Position numbers and translations under genes: made by a program
Assembly: GCF_002743055.1 (NCBI RefSeq)
Contig: NZ_PDYM01000001.1
Span: 124,001 to 188,000, forward strand
DNA: 64,000 nucleotides
Direction: 5' to 3'
Source: Sporosarcina sp. P13
Lineage (GTDB): Bacteria; Bacillota; Bacilli; Bacillales_A; Planococcaceae
Notes under the pieces: model-generated
The model's database searches: none
The model's input: only the letters and a program-made list of their open reading frames with translations
Told to the model about the DNA's origin: nothing
Shown here: piece after piece, positions 37,937 through 47,083 of the stretch
Numbering within the stretch: position 1 is the stretch's first letter
Layout of the letters: each line of letters starts with the position of its first letter

Positions 37937-38224
37937 CTAACTATTTTTACGCCCTTTTTCTTTATCTAATCTGTAAATATATGCAAATACCTCAGAAACC
38001 GCTTGATACAATTCTTCAGGAATCGTTTCATTTACATTTAACTGGCCTAGTAATTCCAATAAACTCGGATCTTCTTGTATAGGAATATCATGCTCCTCAG
38101 CACGTTCAAGAATATTTTCAGCAATTTTCCCTTTCCCTTTTGCAATGACTTTAGGTGCGTCAGAAACTTCTGGATTATAGGATAATGCGAAGGCTTCTTT
38201 TCGTTTATAACGTTCTTCACTCAT
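37937..38224 (-). CDS. ylqH: FlhB C-terminal-domain-like protein YlqH
   Basis: A 95-residue protein that matches the cytoplasmic domain of FlhB after its cleavage site: ALSYNPEVSDAPKVIAKGKG against FlhB ALKYDEEQMDSPIVVAKGAD, then EEHDIPIQEDPSLLELL and TIPEELYQAVSEVFAYIYRLD. It has no membrane segments and no NPTH, so it looks like a free-standing version of FlhB-C. It overlaps the end of ylqG by 4 bases. Homologues can replace the cleaved domain of FlhB in some bacteria; whether this one affects export is unknown. Confidence 0.92.
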   Translation of the reverse strand: MSEERYKRKEAFALSYNPEVSDAPKVIAKGKGKIAENILERAEEHDIPIQEDPSLLELLGQLNVNETIPEELYQAVSEVFAYIYRLDKEKGRKNS

Positions 38225-40476
38225 ATCTTGTAATCCACTCCTCCTTCATTAGCATAGAAGGAGTTTGTAGTTTTTTCCACCGGTTGCGGCGACTTCACAA
38301 ATGGTTTGAAGGTAATACCTGATAACTTATATCCTACACGTTCCAACCCCTCTTTCAATAGTGGTTGGAATGATAGACCGGTTGTTCGCAACGAAGGTTG
38401 TTTATTAAAAATCGTTAAATTGACTACTTTATTCTGCACATGCATATCAACCAAAGTAGTTTCAAGTGCTTCCAAATCCAAATAAAATAAAATTCTTGCA
38501 AATGCCGGATCAATTTGACCATTTTCTCTCATTCGTCCATTCCATTGAAGGGTAGCATCTATTTTTTCACCAAATAGTTCGAGTGGAAGTTGCATAATAA
38601 ACTGTTGTTGAACGCTTGTATCTCCCGTCTGAATGATTGTACCATTCATGCGTAACACCATAGTTTCTGCCGCTTCACGTAACAACGGCGATAGAGATGG
38701 ATCATGTAGTAAGGCGAGTAATTGCGGCTTCAATGTATTCGCAAGATTGGCCAAATCTGGTTCTTTACCACTTAATAATGCCTCATAATTTAAACCTAAT
38801 GTGCTTAAAACACTTTGAATTGCCTCTTTCATAATAGGTCCATTCATCACTTGAGACAGTTGCATTTCAGCCGCTTGAATCATTTGCTTCACTTGTAGGT
38901 TACCTGACTTTTCAGCCACTTGAAGAAGCGTATGTAAGGCTTCTTCTACTTGTTCAGGTGGTAGTGACAAAAGCGCAGGCAAGGTTTGTTGCACGTCTTT
39001 CGCAATCGTTTGTTGTGAAGCTGCACCATTATTCATCGGTAACTCCTGGCGGCTAACTTGCTGTAATAGCGTTTGACTAAACTGCTCAATGAATGTCGCT
39101 TTTGTACTGTCGCTTGGTGCCTGTTGTGTGAATTGATTAAGTATCGTTTGCAAAGCATTTTTCATAGGTTTGGGTAGTGTTGGGTTGCTTAGTTGTTGTG
39201 TCAGGTTTTGAATAATTTCTTTGATTGTTTGTTGGTTTGCCACTGATGTCTGGTTTAATTGACTAAGGAAATTTTTGACGTTTTTCAATGTAATTATTGT
39301 ATTTGACTGTTCGACTGTTTGACCAGTCGGTGCAACAGCTTGGTTCGTTAGCGCTTGTTCAATAGATGTAGTAAACACTTGGCTAAATTGCTGTGTCAGT
39401 GCTGTTTTAGCAGATTCAGTTATCGGTTGTCGGGTAAATTGTGCGAGCATAGTTTGCAGGGAATTTTTCATAGTTTCTGGAAGTGTGGAGTTTGTCAGTT
39501 GTTGCATTAGGTTACGAACGATCGTTTGCACCTCCGTTTGATTCGCAACAGGTGTTTGAATTAATTGTCGAAATAAGGTTTGCACTGCTTTTGGGATTGT
39601 TTGATTCACTTGTCCAGGTGCTACTACTAGTGTAAAAGGTATAACTGCTTTCCCATCTCCTGATTGCGTCACTAACTGTGCGAGCACTTGTGGTAAGTTA
39701 GCTAATGATGTGCGTGGCGGAAGTATATCCGCACTTTTTAATAATTGCAATGCAGCAAATCGATCTGCTTTACTCGCTTGAGGATCAAGTAATTGTGAAA
39801 GGCTTCGTTTGAGTAGTTCTTTACCTACGGACTGACTCACCGGATTCGCTAGCGCCTGTAGTGTATCGAGTAATTTCTCGCGCACAGCTGGCGATAAGTT
39901 CGACTCATTTTGAATTTCGACCTGTAATGTTGTGAGCTGTTGAGAGATCGTTCCCATCTGCGCCTGAAGCAATGATTGGAACACAACAGGTGTGAATGGT
40001 AGGCGCGCATTGGCTATTTTACTAATTGTCGCTAAAGCCTCCGCTTTCATTCCCTCGGGAGCAGTTTTTAAGAGGTTCGCCGCTTCCAATAAATTTTCTT
40101 TTGTTATTGGAATTCTCTGTTTGATTACCATTGCGAGAAGTTCTTTCATTTCGGGTGTCTTCGGTACATTTAGTGAATCCATTAATTGTGATAATTGTCT
40201 AGTTTGACCTTCAGCACTTTGGATTGGTCCTGAAATGACTTGTAATTGTAGTTCGGGTTCCGTGCTATTGACTTTAAAATAATAGTTGTCGCCTGCCTGC
40301 ATAGGCACTTCTAACTTGGCGTACAGCTGTTGGTTGCCTACTTGTATTTGTGCCGTTTGACCCGGAAATAATTGTTGTACTTTACCATGAATCATTTGTC
40401 CTTCTTTTAGTATTAGTGGTTGTGTTTCAGTGGAAGTTACTTTTGTAGATGAAATGGATAAGGTACTCATATTCAT
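38221..40476 (-). CDS. ylqG: FliK-like protein YlqG with internal 102-residue duplication
   Basis: A 751-residue soluble protein, Gln-, Leu- and Thr-rich, of low complexity in the middle. Its C-terminus (about 620-725: FIMQLPLELFGEKIDATLQW, ARILFYLDLEALETTLVDM, GYKLSGITFKPF) resembles the FliK C-terminal domain. Two copies of a module (residues 297-368 and 399-470) lie exactly 102 residues apart. ATG 40474-40476 follows GGAGGGAT; it overlaps the rnhB stop in ATGA. It is followed by ylqH, so the pair mirrors FliK and FlhB. Function is not established. Confidence 0.88.
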   Translation of the reverse strand: MNMSTLSISSTKVTSTETQPLILKEGQMIHGKVQQLFPGQTAQIQVGNQQLYAKLEVPMQAGDNYYFKVNSTEPELQLQVISGPIQSAEGQTRQLSQLMDSLNVPKTPEMKELLAMVIKQRIPITKENLLEAANLLKTAPEGMKAEALATISKIANARLPFTPVVFQSLLQAQMGTISQQLTTLQVEIQNESNLSPAVREKLLDTLQALANPVSQSVGKELLKRSLSQLLDPQASKADRFAALQLLKSADILPPRTSLANLPQVLAQLVTQSGDGKAVIPFTLVVAPGQVNQTIPKAVQTLFRQLIQTPVANQTEVQTIVRNLMQQLTNSTLPETMKNSLQTMLAQFTRQPITESAKTALTQQFSQVFTTSIEQALTNQAVAPTGQTVEQSNTIITLKNVKNFLSQLNQTSVANQQTIKEIIQNLTQQLSNPTLPKPMKNALQTILNQFTQQAPSDSTKATFIEQFSQTLLQQVSRQELPMNNGAASQQTIAKDVQQTLPALLSLPPEQVEEALHTLLQVAEKSGNLQVKQMIQAAEMQLSQVMNGPIMKEAIQSVLSTLGLNYEALLSGKEPDLANLANTLKPQLLALLHDPSLSPLLREAAETMVLRMNGTIIQTGDTSVQQQFIMQLPLELFGEKIDATLQWNGRMRENGQIDPAFARILFYLDLEALETTLVDMHVQNKVVNLTIFNKQPSLRTTGLSFQPLLKEGLERVGYKLSGITFKPFVKSPQPVEKTTNSFYANEGGVDYKI

Positions 40477-41255
40477 TGTCGATCCCTCCACATTGATTTG
40501 ATTGGTTCGAATGTTTTTCTATGATGTTCACAAAATCCGTAGTTTGCAAGTCCCTGTAAATGTTGTGGCGTTCCATAACCTGCATTTACGTTAAAGCCAT
40601 ACCATGGGAACTGTTCATGTAATTCATTCATTAGCTCATCCCGCGTAGTTTTAGCTAAAATTGAAGCTGCGGCGATTGCTAAACTTTTTTCATCCCCTTT
40701 GATAATGGAATGACTTGGACATTTTACAGTCAAGTTCATCGCATCAGCCAATACAACATCTGGCGCAGCGTCTAACTGCGCAGCAGCCTCTTCCATAGAC
40801 TGTTTCGTTGCCTGATAGATATTTAGTTCATCAATGGCCGTTGCAGGTTGTACGTGAATTGAGTAAGCCACAGCTCGCTCTTTAATTAATTGTGCAAAGT
40901 GTTGTCTTTGTTCTTTAGAAATTTGTTTCGAGTCATCTACACCGACTAGGTCTGTGCACCCTTCAGGTAAAATGACTGCCGCTGTAACGACTGGACCTGC
41001 TAATGGACCTCTCCCCGCTTCATCAATACCTGCGACTAAACAGTTGGGAGTTCGTTTATATGAATCATCAAAAGATTTCTTCTGGACAAAGTCTTCCCTG
41101 AGTAGTTGTTTTTTTGCGTAGCGCTTTTTCCATTGAGTAATTGCCAGTTGCACACCTTTTCGTTCATCCGTTTCTAGTTCTTCTAACCATTGATTCGGTT
41201 CTTGTAATTGCTGTAATTGATATTTTATTTCTTGAATTGTTGTCAATTTCTTCAC
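40473..41255 (-). CDS. rnhB: Ribonuclease HII
   Basis: RNase HII removes ribonucleotides and RNA primers from DNA. The 260-residue protein has an N-terminal extension of about 70 residues (basic, helical) typical of Bacillales, then the catalytic block GIDEAGRGPLAGPVV (Asp78, Glu79), VVLADAMNL and SIIKGDEKSLAIAAASILAK. Its stop overlaps the ylqG start. Confidence 0.97.
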   Translation of the reverse strand: MKKLTTIQEIKYQLQQLQEPNQWLEELETDERKGVQLAITQWKKRYAKKQLLREDFVQKKSFDDSYKRTPNCLVAGIDEAGRGPLAGPVVTAAVILPEGCTDLVGVDDSKQISKEQRQHFAQLIKERAVAYSIHVQPATAIDELNIYQATKQSMEEAAAQLDAAPDVVLADAMNLTVKCPSHSIIKGDEKSLAIAAASILAKTTRDELMNELHEQFPWYGFNVNAGYGTPQHLQGLANYGFCEHHRKTFEPIKSMWRDRQ

Positions 41256-41314
41256 CTGTCCATCTCGCTAAATTGTTGTCTACGTATTATATCGGTTTGT
41301 ATATGATTTTTTCG

Positions 41315-41360
41315 ACAAAAAAGCAACGGTTAAGGTACAAGTGTCCCAAACCGTTGCTTT
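41315..41360 (-). terminator. Intrinsic terminator after rbgA
   Basis: AAGCAACGGTT (41321-41331) pairs with AACCGTTGCTT (41349-41359), loop of about 17 bases; on the minus strand it is followed by six U. It begins directly after rbgA. Confidence 0.88.
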
Positions 41361-41366
41361 CTCTTT

Positions 41367-42218
41367 TTATGATTCTTCCGGAAAGTCGAATGTTAATTTT
41401 CCTACTTGTTGTTCGCGTATATCTCGAACGATTAATTCCGCCACTTTATCATAGTCAATTTCTCCGCCTTCACCGTACACTTTTCGACGCTCACCGATTC
41501 GATTAAAGATGGATAATATATCTTCACTGACGGTTTTCATTTGATAACGATGTTCCAAACGCTCTGCATAATGCTGTTCTAAAAAGCGTAGGCCGTAGAC
41601 AGCTAATTCCTCCATATTGAGAACTGAATCTTTAATAGCACCTGTCAATGCTAGCTTAAATCCTACTTCTTGATCTTCAAATTTCGGCCAAAGTACACCT
41701 GGAGTATCTAACAACTCTAGTTCCTTGCCGTATTTAATCCATTGCTGAGCTTTCGTCACGCCAGGTTTATTTCCTGTTTGAGCGATGTTTTTCTTAGCGA
41801 GCCGGTTGATTAGCGTAGATTTCCCAACGTTCGGTATTCCCACAATCATGGCACGAATTGCGCCGGGACGAATCCCTCGTTTCTTCATACGATCGTATTT
41901 CGGTTGTAGAATTTCTTTTGCAGCTTTCGTAACTATTTGTAAACCCACACCTTCAAATGAATTGATTGCGACTGTACGAAAGCCTTGTTTCTCAAAATAA
42001 GCAATCCAACGCTTCGTCTGCGTCTCATCTGCTAAATCCATTTTATTCAAAATAAGCAGTCTAGGTTTTTGCTGAATTACTTCATCAATCATAGGATTTC
42101 GTGATGATAGCGGTAATCTAGCGTCTATTAATTCAAATACGATATCGACTAATTTAAGTTTTTCCGATACTTCTCGTCTTGCTTTCGCCATATGGCCCGG
42201 AAACCAATGAATTGTCAT
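41367..42218 (-). CDS. rbgA: 50S ribosome assembly GTPase RbgA (YlqF)
   Basis: RbgA promotes a late step of 50S subunit assembly. It is a circularly permuted GTPase of 283 residues: G4 LNKMD at 57-61 precedes G1 GIPNVGKS at 127-134, then the G2-like GVTK and G3 DTPG. The start [12 protein letters not shown] is conserved. It is 18 bp after lepB and ends in a strong terminator. Confidence 0.97.
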   Translation of the reverse strand: MTIHWFPGHMAKARREVSEKLKLVDIVFELIDARLPLSSRNPMIDEVIQQKPRLLILNKMDLADETQTKRWIAYFEKQGFRTVAINSFEGVGLQIVTKAAKEILQPKYDRMKKRGIRPGAIRAMIVGIPNVGKSTLINRLAKKNIAQTGNKPGVTKAQQWIKYGKELELLDTPGVLWPKFEDQEVGFKLALTGAIKDSVLNMEELAVYGLRFLEQHYAERLEHRYQMKTVSEDILSIFNRIGERRKVYGEGGEIDYDKVAELIVRDIREQQVGKLTFDFPEES

Positions 42219-42236
42219 GTCATTCGACCCCTCTCA

Positions 42237-42803
42237 TTACTTCGCAAAACCGATGTCTTTGATCGGCCAAAATATGACGCTTGTGCTACCGATAACTTCA
42301 TCTATTTCAACTGGACCGATATGTCTAGAATCTTTACTTTTCCGACGATTGTCTCCCATAACGAAAATGTGATCTTCAGGTACTGTTTCCGCATTGATCT
42401 GTGGCACATCCTGAAGAGTGAAATCTTCTGTTAGTGTTCCGTCCTGCACTTCTGCTTTGTATTGATCCAGATAGGGTTCCTCATACGGCTCATCATTTAT
42501 ATAAAGAACATCATCTTTATATTCTACAGTATCACCTGGTAATCCAATGACACGTTTAATATAATCTTTCTGCTCAGGCGCATGGAATACAACAATATCA
42601 AAACGATGTGGTTCTCCAATCGAATAACCTATCTTATTGACGATCATGCGATCCCCGTGTTCTAACGTCGGTTCCATGGAAATTCCATCCACGACAATCG
42701 GTGTAAATAAAAATACGCGTATAATTGCAGCTAATCCAAAGGCGATCAAAAGCGCTTTGATCCATTCAAGACCTTCGCTTTTCGTTTTTTTCTCTTCCAT
42801 CAA
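42237..42803 (-). CDS. lepB: Type I signal peptidase
   Basis: Cleaves signal peptides at the membrane. The 188-residue protein has one N-terminal membrane anchor (about 14-36) and the catalytic dyad Ser42 (VDGISMEPTLEHGD) and Lys83 (YIKRVIGLPGDTVEY), plus box E FVMGDNRRKSKDSRHIGPV. It is a SipS/SipT-type prokaryotic enzyme. It lies between rplS and rbgA, a location unlike B. subtilis. Confidence 0.96.
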   Translation of the reverse strand: MMEEKKTKSEGLEWIKALLIAFGLAAIIRVFLFTPIVVDGISMEPTLEHGDRMIVNKIGYSIGEPHRFDIVVFHAPEQKDYIKRVIGLPGDTVEYKDDVLYINDEPYEEPYLDQYKAEVQDGTLTEDFTLQDVPQINAETVPEDHIFVMGDNRRKSKDSRHIGPVEIDEVIGSTSVIFWPIKDIGFAK

Positions 42804-42856
42804 TTCAACCTCCTACCTTGTCTGTTATTATTGTACAGCCAAAATGCTTTATGGGC

Positions 42857-42892
42857 AAAAAGAAAGGAGGCCAAATGCGCGGCCTCCCTTCG
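42857..42892 (-). terminator. Intrinsic terminator after rplS
   Basis: AAGGAGGCC pairs with GGCCTCCCTT (42864-42872 with 42881-42890), 8-base loop; a U-run follows on the minus strand. A-T-rich flanks on both sides (TTTTTG on the plus strand) mean it could also work in reverse. Confidence 0.88.
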
Positions 42893-42907
42893 TTTTTGCA
42901 TATCTGA

Positions 42908-43252
42908 TTAGCGGAGTTCTTTGATACGTGCTGCTTTACCACGTAGTTTACGTAGGTAGTACAACTTCGCACGACGAACTTTACCGCGACGAGTTACTTC
43001 AATTTTAGCTAGCTTTGGTGTGTGTACAGGGAATGTACGCTCTACTCCAACACCGTTTGAAATTTTACGAACAGTGAATGTTTCACTGATGCCGCCACCT
43101 TGGCGCTTGATAACAACACCTTCGAATAACTGGATACGCTCACGTGTACCCTCGACAATCTTTACGTGCAAACGAAGTGTATCGCCCGGACGGAATGAAG
43201 GGTGTTCAGTACGTAACTGATCTTTTGTAATGTCTGCAATTAGTTTTTGCAT
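42908..43252 (-). CDS. rplS: 50S ribosomal protein L19
   Basis: L19 lies at the 30S-50S interface. From ATG 43250-43252 (GAAGGAGAG upstream) the protein has 114 residues: [43 protein letters not shown] and the basic end [19 protein letters not shown]. An in-frame ORF extends 19 codons upstream but lies in the leader RNA. The gene has its own promoter and a structured leader. Confidence 0.98.
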   Translation of the reverse strand: MQKLIADITKDQLRTEHPSFRPGDTLRLHVKIVEGTRERIQLFEGVVIKRQGGGISETFTVRKISNGVGVERTFPVHTPKLAKIEVTRRGKVRRAKLYYLRKLRGKAARIKELR

Positions 43253-43272
43253 GGTTTTCTCTCCTTCTTTTC

Positions 43273-43312
43273 TGAAGTTCATGCATGTGGTACATTTGCA
43301 GCGGAACATCAG
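43273..43312 (-). ncRNA. Putative L19 leader (autoregulatory RNA of rplS)
   Basis: In the 5' leader of rplS the minus strand reads GTTC-CGC-TGCA-A-ATGT-ACC-ACAT-GCATGAAC: an outer GUUC/GAAC helix, a UGCA/UGCA helix and an inner AUGU/ACAU hairpin. It lies about 20 bases before the ribosome site, between the promoter and the gene. Layout and nucleotides agree with my memory of the Rfam L19_leader, in which excess L19 represses its own synthesis; I could not compare it with the model. Confidence 0.6.
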
Positions 43313-43344
43313 TAAAATAGACGCTCTTAAAAAGCGCTTAGTAA

Positions 43345-43373
43345 ATCATATCATACGTACGAAAGCGAATCAA
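43345..43373 (-). promoter_or_regulatory. Promoter of rplS
   Basis: Minus-strand TTGATT (43368-43373), 17 bp, TATGAT (43345-43350). It starts 7 bp after the trmD stop and lets rplS be expressed apart from rimM-trmD, with the leader RNA in between. Confidence 0.7.
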
Positions 43374-43379
43374 GCACAT

Positions 43380-44120
43380 TCAGTCTCTTTTTCGCTTCCA
43401 TTGTTGATAAAGAGTTTGCTGATAGTTTGTCAAAGGCGCATCTTCCAATAATTCTGGACGACGCTCTGCTGTACGTTGGAATGCTTGTTCTTGTCTCCAC
43501 TTATCAATCTCCGCATGATTGCCTGACAACAGCACAGCAGGCACTTCTAGGCCGTTATATGAAGCCGGGCGTGTATACTGTGGATGTTCAAGCATACCGG
43601 TTGAAAACGAGTCGTGTACTGCCGACTGATCATTCCCAAGCACGTCTGGTAATAATCGTACGATACTATCGATGATTGCCATTGAAGCAACTTCTCCACC
43701 AGTTAAAACGAAGTCACCAAGTGAAATTTCATCCGTCACCAAATGTTCGCGGATTCGTTCATCATATCCTTCATAGTGACCACAAATAAACACGAGATGC
43801 TCTTCCTTAGCGAGTTCTTCCGCTTTTTTTTGCGTGAAGCGTTGTCCTTGAGGGCACATAAGTATCACCCGCGGCTTAACTTCACTTGTGCTGGTCAGCG
43901 CTTCAACCGCTGCGAAAAGAGGCTCAGGCTTCAATACCATCCCTGCTCCACCGCCATACGGATAGTCATCGACTTTTCTATGCTTGTTCGTTGAATACTC
44001 ACGGAAGTCTGTGACACGAAAAGAGGCCGCTTGCTGGTCTTGTGCTTTTTTCATAATCGAAGAATGAAGTACCCCTTCAAACATTTCAGGAAAAAGTGTT
44101 AGTACATCTATTTGCATCAT
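43380..44120 (-). CDS. trmD: tRNA (guanine-37-N1)-methyltransferase TrmD
   Basis: TrmD makes m1G37 in tRNA to prevent frameshifts. The 246-residue SPOUT protein has the start [15 protein letters not shown], the SAM-binding trefoil-knot part [33 protein letters not shown] (of which YEGYDERI is near 113-120) and a C-terminal helical domain. It overlaps rimM by 4 bases. Confidence 0.98.
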   Translation of the reverse strand: MMQIDVLTLFPEMFEGVLHSSIMKKAQDQQAASFRVTDFREYSTNKHRKVDDYPYGGGAGMVLKPEPLFAAVEALTSTSEVKPRVILMCPQGQRFTQKKAEELAKEEHLVFICGHYEGYDERIREHLVTDEISLGDFVLTGGEVASMAIIDSIVRLLPDVLGNDQSAVHDSFSTGMLEHPQYTRPASYNGLEVPAVLLSGNHAEIDKWRQEQAFQRTAERRPELLEDAPLTNYQQTLYQQWKRKRD

Positions 44121-44632
44121 GAAAGCAGTCCATCCATCAATTCGATTTTGATAATTTTATCTTCAATATCAATTTCTTTTACTACGTCTTCGATATATGG
44201 GATATAATGCGGTTTACCTTCTGCCGGTGTAACTGTCCAGACATCATTGGCACCTGTTTCAATAATTTCGGAAACTGTACCGATATCTTCGCCAGTTTCT
44301 GTCACCACGCGACAGCCAATGATTTCATGGTAATAATATTCGTGCTCTCCAAGCTCTGTCAGTTCTTTTTCGGATACTTTAACGATACCATCACGCAGTT
44401 TCTCTACATCATTAATAGTTGGATATCCTTCAAATGTTAAAAGATTGAAGTTTTTATGCTTCCGATGACTTGCCACGGTAACATAAATAGGTGTTTTGCT
44501 TTTAGGCATAAAAATCGCAAGCTTACTTCCTATCGAAAAGCGTTCATCCGGGAAATCCGTCGTAGCCATGACACGGACTTCTCCTCTAATACCATGCGTA
44601 TTAACGATTTTTCCAACATTATACCATTCCAT
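44117..44632 (-). CDS. rimM: 16S rRNA processing protein RimM
   Basis: RimM assists maturation of the 30S head. From ATG 44630-44632 (ribosome site GGAGGCG) it has 171 residues: N-terminal [19 protein letters not shown] and a C-terminal PRC-barrel domain ([44 protein letters not shown]). It is coupled to trmD. An intrinsic terminator precedes it, so its transcript may be reduced relative to rpsP. Confidence 0.97.
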   Translation of the reverse strand: MEWYNVGKIVNTHGIRGEVRVMATTDFPDERFSIGSKLAIFMPKSKTPIYVTVASHRKHKNFNLLTFEGYPTINDVEKLRDGIVKVSEKELTELGEHEYYYHEIIGCRVVTETGEDIGTVSEIIETGANDVWTVTPAEGKPHYIPYIEDVVKEIDIEDKIIKIELMDGLLS

Positions 44633-44704
44633 TATTTCGCCTCCATAAATCATAATTCTATAGTTTCGATTGGTATGCTTCTCATTTTAAGCATTTATAC
44701 GTGC

Positions 44705-44735
44705 AAAAAAGGAAGGAACCGGGGCTCCTTCCTTT
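44705..44735 (-). terminator. Intrinsic terminator between khpA and rimM
   Basis: AAGGAAGGA (44709-44717) pairs with TCCTTCCTT (44726-44734), 8-base loop, followed on the minus strand by UUUUUUG. It begins 5 bp after the khpA stop and may lower expression of rimM-trmD relative to rpsP-khpA. Confidence 0.85.
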
Positions 44736-44739
44736 TGGA

Positions 44740-44979
44740 TCAATCCAAGATATCTAGATACACTTTTTTGCCGTGGTGACTGCCTGCTGCTGAATAAACA
44801 ATCGTACGGATCGCTTTTGCCACACGACCTTGCTTTCCGATCACTTTTCCCATATCTTCCGCATTCACTGATAACTGATAAACCACTCGTTGAGATTGTT
44901 CTTCAGCTACCACTTTGACGTCGTCAGGGTAATCGACTAACGGCTTTACAATTGTTTCAATCAGCTGCTTCATGTCCAC
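44740..44979 (-). CDS. khpA: KH-domain RNA-binding protein KhpA (YlqC)
   Basis: A 79-residue single type II KH domain: LVDYPDDVKV, then the GxxG loop in GKVIGKQGRVAKAIRTIVY (about 42-60), ending VYLDILD. KhpA works with KhpB/Jag as a small-RNA and mRNA binding pair in other Firmicutes. It lies 9 bp after rpsP, as in many Firmicutes. Confidence 0.95.
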   Translation of the reverse strand: MDMKQLIETIVKPLVDYPDDVKVVAEEQSQRVVYQLSVNAEDMGKVIGKQGRVAKAIRTIVYSAAGSHHGKKVYLDILD

Positions 44980-44988
44980 CCCTCCAAA

Positions 44989-45261
44989 TTACTTGCTGTA
45001 TTTAGCGTTATGGAATTTTTCCATGATGCCTTGTTCTGAGAACAAGTTACGCACTGTGTCAGAAGGCTTCGCGCCATCTTGTAACCATTTCAAAGCCAAT
45101 GCTTCATCAATGTTTACTGTTGCTGGTTTTGTAAGTGGATTGTAAGTACCCACTGTTTCGATTTGACGGCCGTCACGTGGTGCACGTGCATCAGCTACTA
45201 CAATACGATAAAAAGGAGATTTCTTAGCTCCCATACGTTTTAGACGAATTTTAACTGCCAT
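44989..45261 (-). CDS. rpsP: 30S ribosomal protein S16
   Basis: A 90-residue S16 with the family start [40 protein letters not shown] and [26 protein letters not shown] precedes the ATG, and a good promoter lies 40 bp upstream. Followed by khpA. Confidence 0.98.
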   Translation of the reverse strand: MAVKIRLKRMGAKKSPFYRIVVADARAPRDGRQIETVGTYNPLTKPATVNIDEALALKWLQDGAKPSDTVRNLFSEQGIMEKFHNAKYSK

Positions 45262-45299
45262 TATTATCTACACCTCCGAATAGTTTCACACAAGATAGT

Positions 45300-45328
45300 A
45301 TATTACCAAGGTTTTATTTGTTTGTAAA
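45300..45328 (-). promoter_or_regulatory. Promoter of rpsP-khpA
   Basis: Minus-strand TTTACA (45323-45328), 17 bp, TAATAT (45300-45305), in the 92-bp gap after ffh. Confidence 0.65.
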
Positions 45329-45353
45329 GTGTTTTTTCTTAACACCTTAAAAA

Positions 45354-46709
45354 TTATTTAAAAAACGAATCAAAACCTGGCATTTTCCCCTTCTTTTTGC
45401 CCTTCTGTTGCATGCTAGTCATTTGCTTGACCATTTTCTTCATTTCTTCAAATTGCTTCAGTAGGCGATTGACTTCTTGAATAGACGTACCAGATCCTAC
45501 AGCAATTCGTTTTTTACGACTTGCATTGATGATATCCGGATTTTCACGTTCAGCACGTGTCATGGAATAAATGACCGCTTCTACGCGACCCATTTGACTT
45601 TCATCTACTTTTGCATTGTCAAGTCCTTTAATCTTATTGGCACCAGGCATCATTTTTAAAATTTCATCCAGCGGTCCCATTTTCTTTACTTGTTGCATTT
45701 GATCCAGGAAGTCTTCTAGTGTAAAACTTTGCGTACGCAGTTTTTGCTCTAGCTCTTTCGCTTTCTCTTCATCAACATTTTCCTGCGCTTTCTCGATTAA
45801 CGACATAACATCGCCCATACCAAGAATACGTGAAGCCATACGCTCCGGGTGGAATGGTTCTAGCGCATCCATTTTTTCACCCATACCGACAAACTTAATA
45901 GGCTTTTCGGTAACTGAACGAATCGATAGCGCTGCACCACCACGTGTATCGCCATCTAGTTTTGTTAAAATTACACCTGTAATTCCAATAGTTTCATTAA
46001 AATTTTTCGCTACGTTCACAGCGTCTTGACCGGTCATCGCGTCAACAACAAGGAAAACTTCATCAGGCTTTGTCAATTCACGAATGTCTTTCAATTCCTG
46101 CATCAGCACCTCATCGACATGCAAACGACCTGCGGTATCAATGATTACCACGTCATTATGCTCACGTTCGGCCTCTTCCATCGCGCGACGTGCAATTTCC
46201 ACAGGTGACTGGTCTGTTCCCATAGAAAATACAGGAACCGTGATTTGCTTCCCTAATGTTTCTAATTGCTGAATGGCTGCCGGACGATAAATATCCGCCG
46301 CTACAAGCAAAGGTTTTTTATTGTGTTTTTTACGTAGTACTGTAGCTAATTTTCCGGTAGTTGTCGTTTTACCCGCACCCTGTAAACCGACCATCATGAT
46401 AACAGTTGGTGATTTACGGGCAAACTGAATCGGATTTTGTTCGCCACCCATTAAGTTGGTCAATTCATCTTTAACGATTTTTACAACTTGCTGGCCTGGT
46501 GTTAGGCTTTTCATAACATCTTGACCGACTGAACGTTCGCTGACGGTCTTGACAAACTCTTTTACCACTTTTAAGTTAACGTCCGCTTCAATAAGCGCAA
46601 AGCGTACTTCACGCATCATTTCTTTGACGTCCGCTTCATTGATTTTTCCTTTGCCTGTAATTTTGTTTAACGTTCCTTGCAGGCGTTCAGCTAAACCTTC
46701 AAATGCCAT
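45354..46709 (-). CDS. ffh: Signal recognition particle GTPase Ffh
   Basis: Ffh binds signal sequences and 4.5S/6S RNA and delivers nascent membrane proteins with FtsY. From ATG 46707-46709 it has 451 residues: N domain, G domain (MVGLQGAGKTTTTGKLA, DTAGRLHVDE, TKLDGDTRGGAAL) and a Met-rich M domain (DFLDQMQQVKKMGPLDEILKMMPG; RIAVGSGTSIQEVNRLLKQFEEMKKM). TTG six bases upstream is an alternative start. Next to ylxM, a conserved pairing. Confidence 0.98.
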   Translation of the reverse strand: MAFEGLAERLQGTLNKITGKGKINEADVKEMMREVRFALIEADVNLKVVKEFVKTVSERSVGQDVMKSLTPGQQVVKIVKDELTNLMGGEQNPIQFARKSPTVIMMVGLQGAGKTTTTGKLATVLRKKHNKKPLLVAADIYRPAAIQQLETLGKQITVPVFSMGTDQSPVEIARRAMEEAEREHNDVVIIDTAGRLHVDEVLMQELKDIRELTKPDEVFLVVDAMTGQDAVNVAKNFNETIGITGVILTKLDGDTRGGAALSIRSVTEKPIKFVGMGEKMDALEPFHPERMASRILGMGDVMSLIEKAQENVDEEKAKELEQKLRTQSFTLEDFLDQMQQVKKMGPLDEILKMMPGANKIKGLDNAKVDESQMGRVEAVIYSMTRAERENPDIINASRKKRIAVGSGTSIQEVNRLLKQFEEMKKMVKQMTSMQQKGKKKGKMPGFDSFFK

Positions 46710-46721
46710 AGTCAATCCCTC

Positions 46722-47054
46722 CTATTCAAAATCTTTCAAGGTATGCAGAAGTTCCTGAACTTTAGCGGAAGAAGGTTCGTTTGTTGGCAAAATTTGCTGC
46801 AATTGTTCCACGACCTCGAGACGGTTCTCATGCTTTTCAAAAAGTTTAAGTTTTTTCTCGTAATCTTCTAACATCGCTTCTGTTCTTTTCACATTATCAT
46901 ACACTGCCTGTCTCGATACGCTATATTGCTCCGCGATTTCACCGAGAGAAAGATCATCTAAATAATATAATTGCATATATAATCGCTGTTTATCCGTTAA
47001 CAATGATTGATAAAAATCAAAGAGGAAGTTTACCCTTGTCGTTTTTTCAAGCAT
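46722..47054 (-). CDS. ylxM: YlxM family helix-turn-helix protein
   Basis: A 110-residue protein with a sigma-70 region 4-like helix-turn-helix: [31 protein letters not shown] (about 29-59). In streptococci the homologue binds SRP components and modulates their GTPase activity; in Bacillus it precedes ffh. It starts [31 protein letters not shown]. It has its own good promoter, so it begins the ylxM-ffh unit. Confidence 0.95.
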   Translation of the reverse strand: MLEKTTRVNFLFDFYQSLLTDKQRLYMQLYYLDDLSLGEIAEQYSVSRQAVYDNVKRTEAMLEDYEKKLKLFEKHENRLEVVEQLQQILPTNEPSSAKVQELLHTLKDFE

Positions 47055-47083
47055 GATTATAACCTCCCCCTACTTATAAATTC

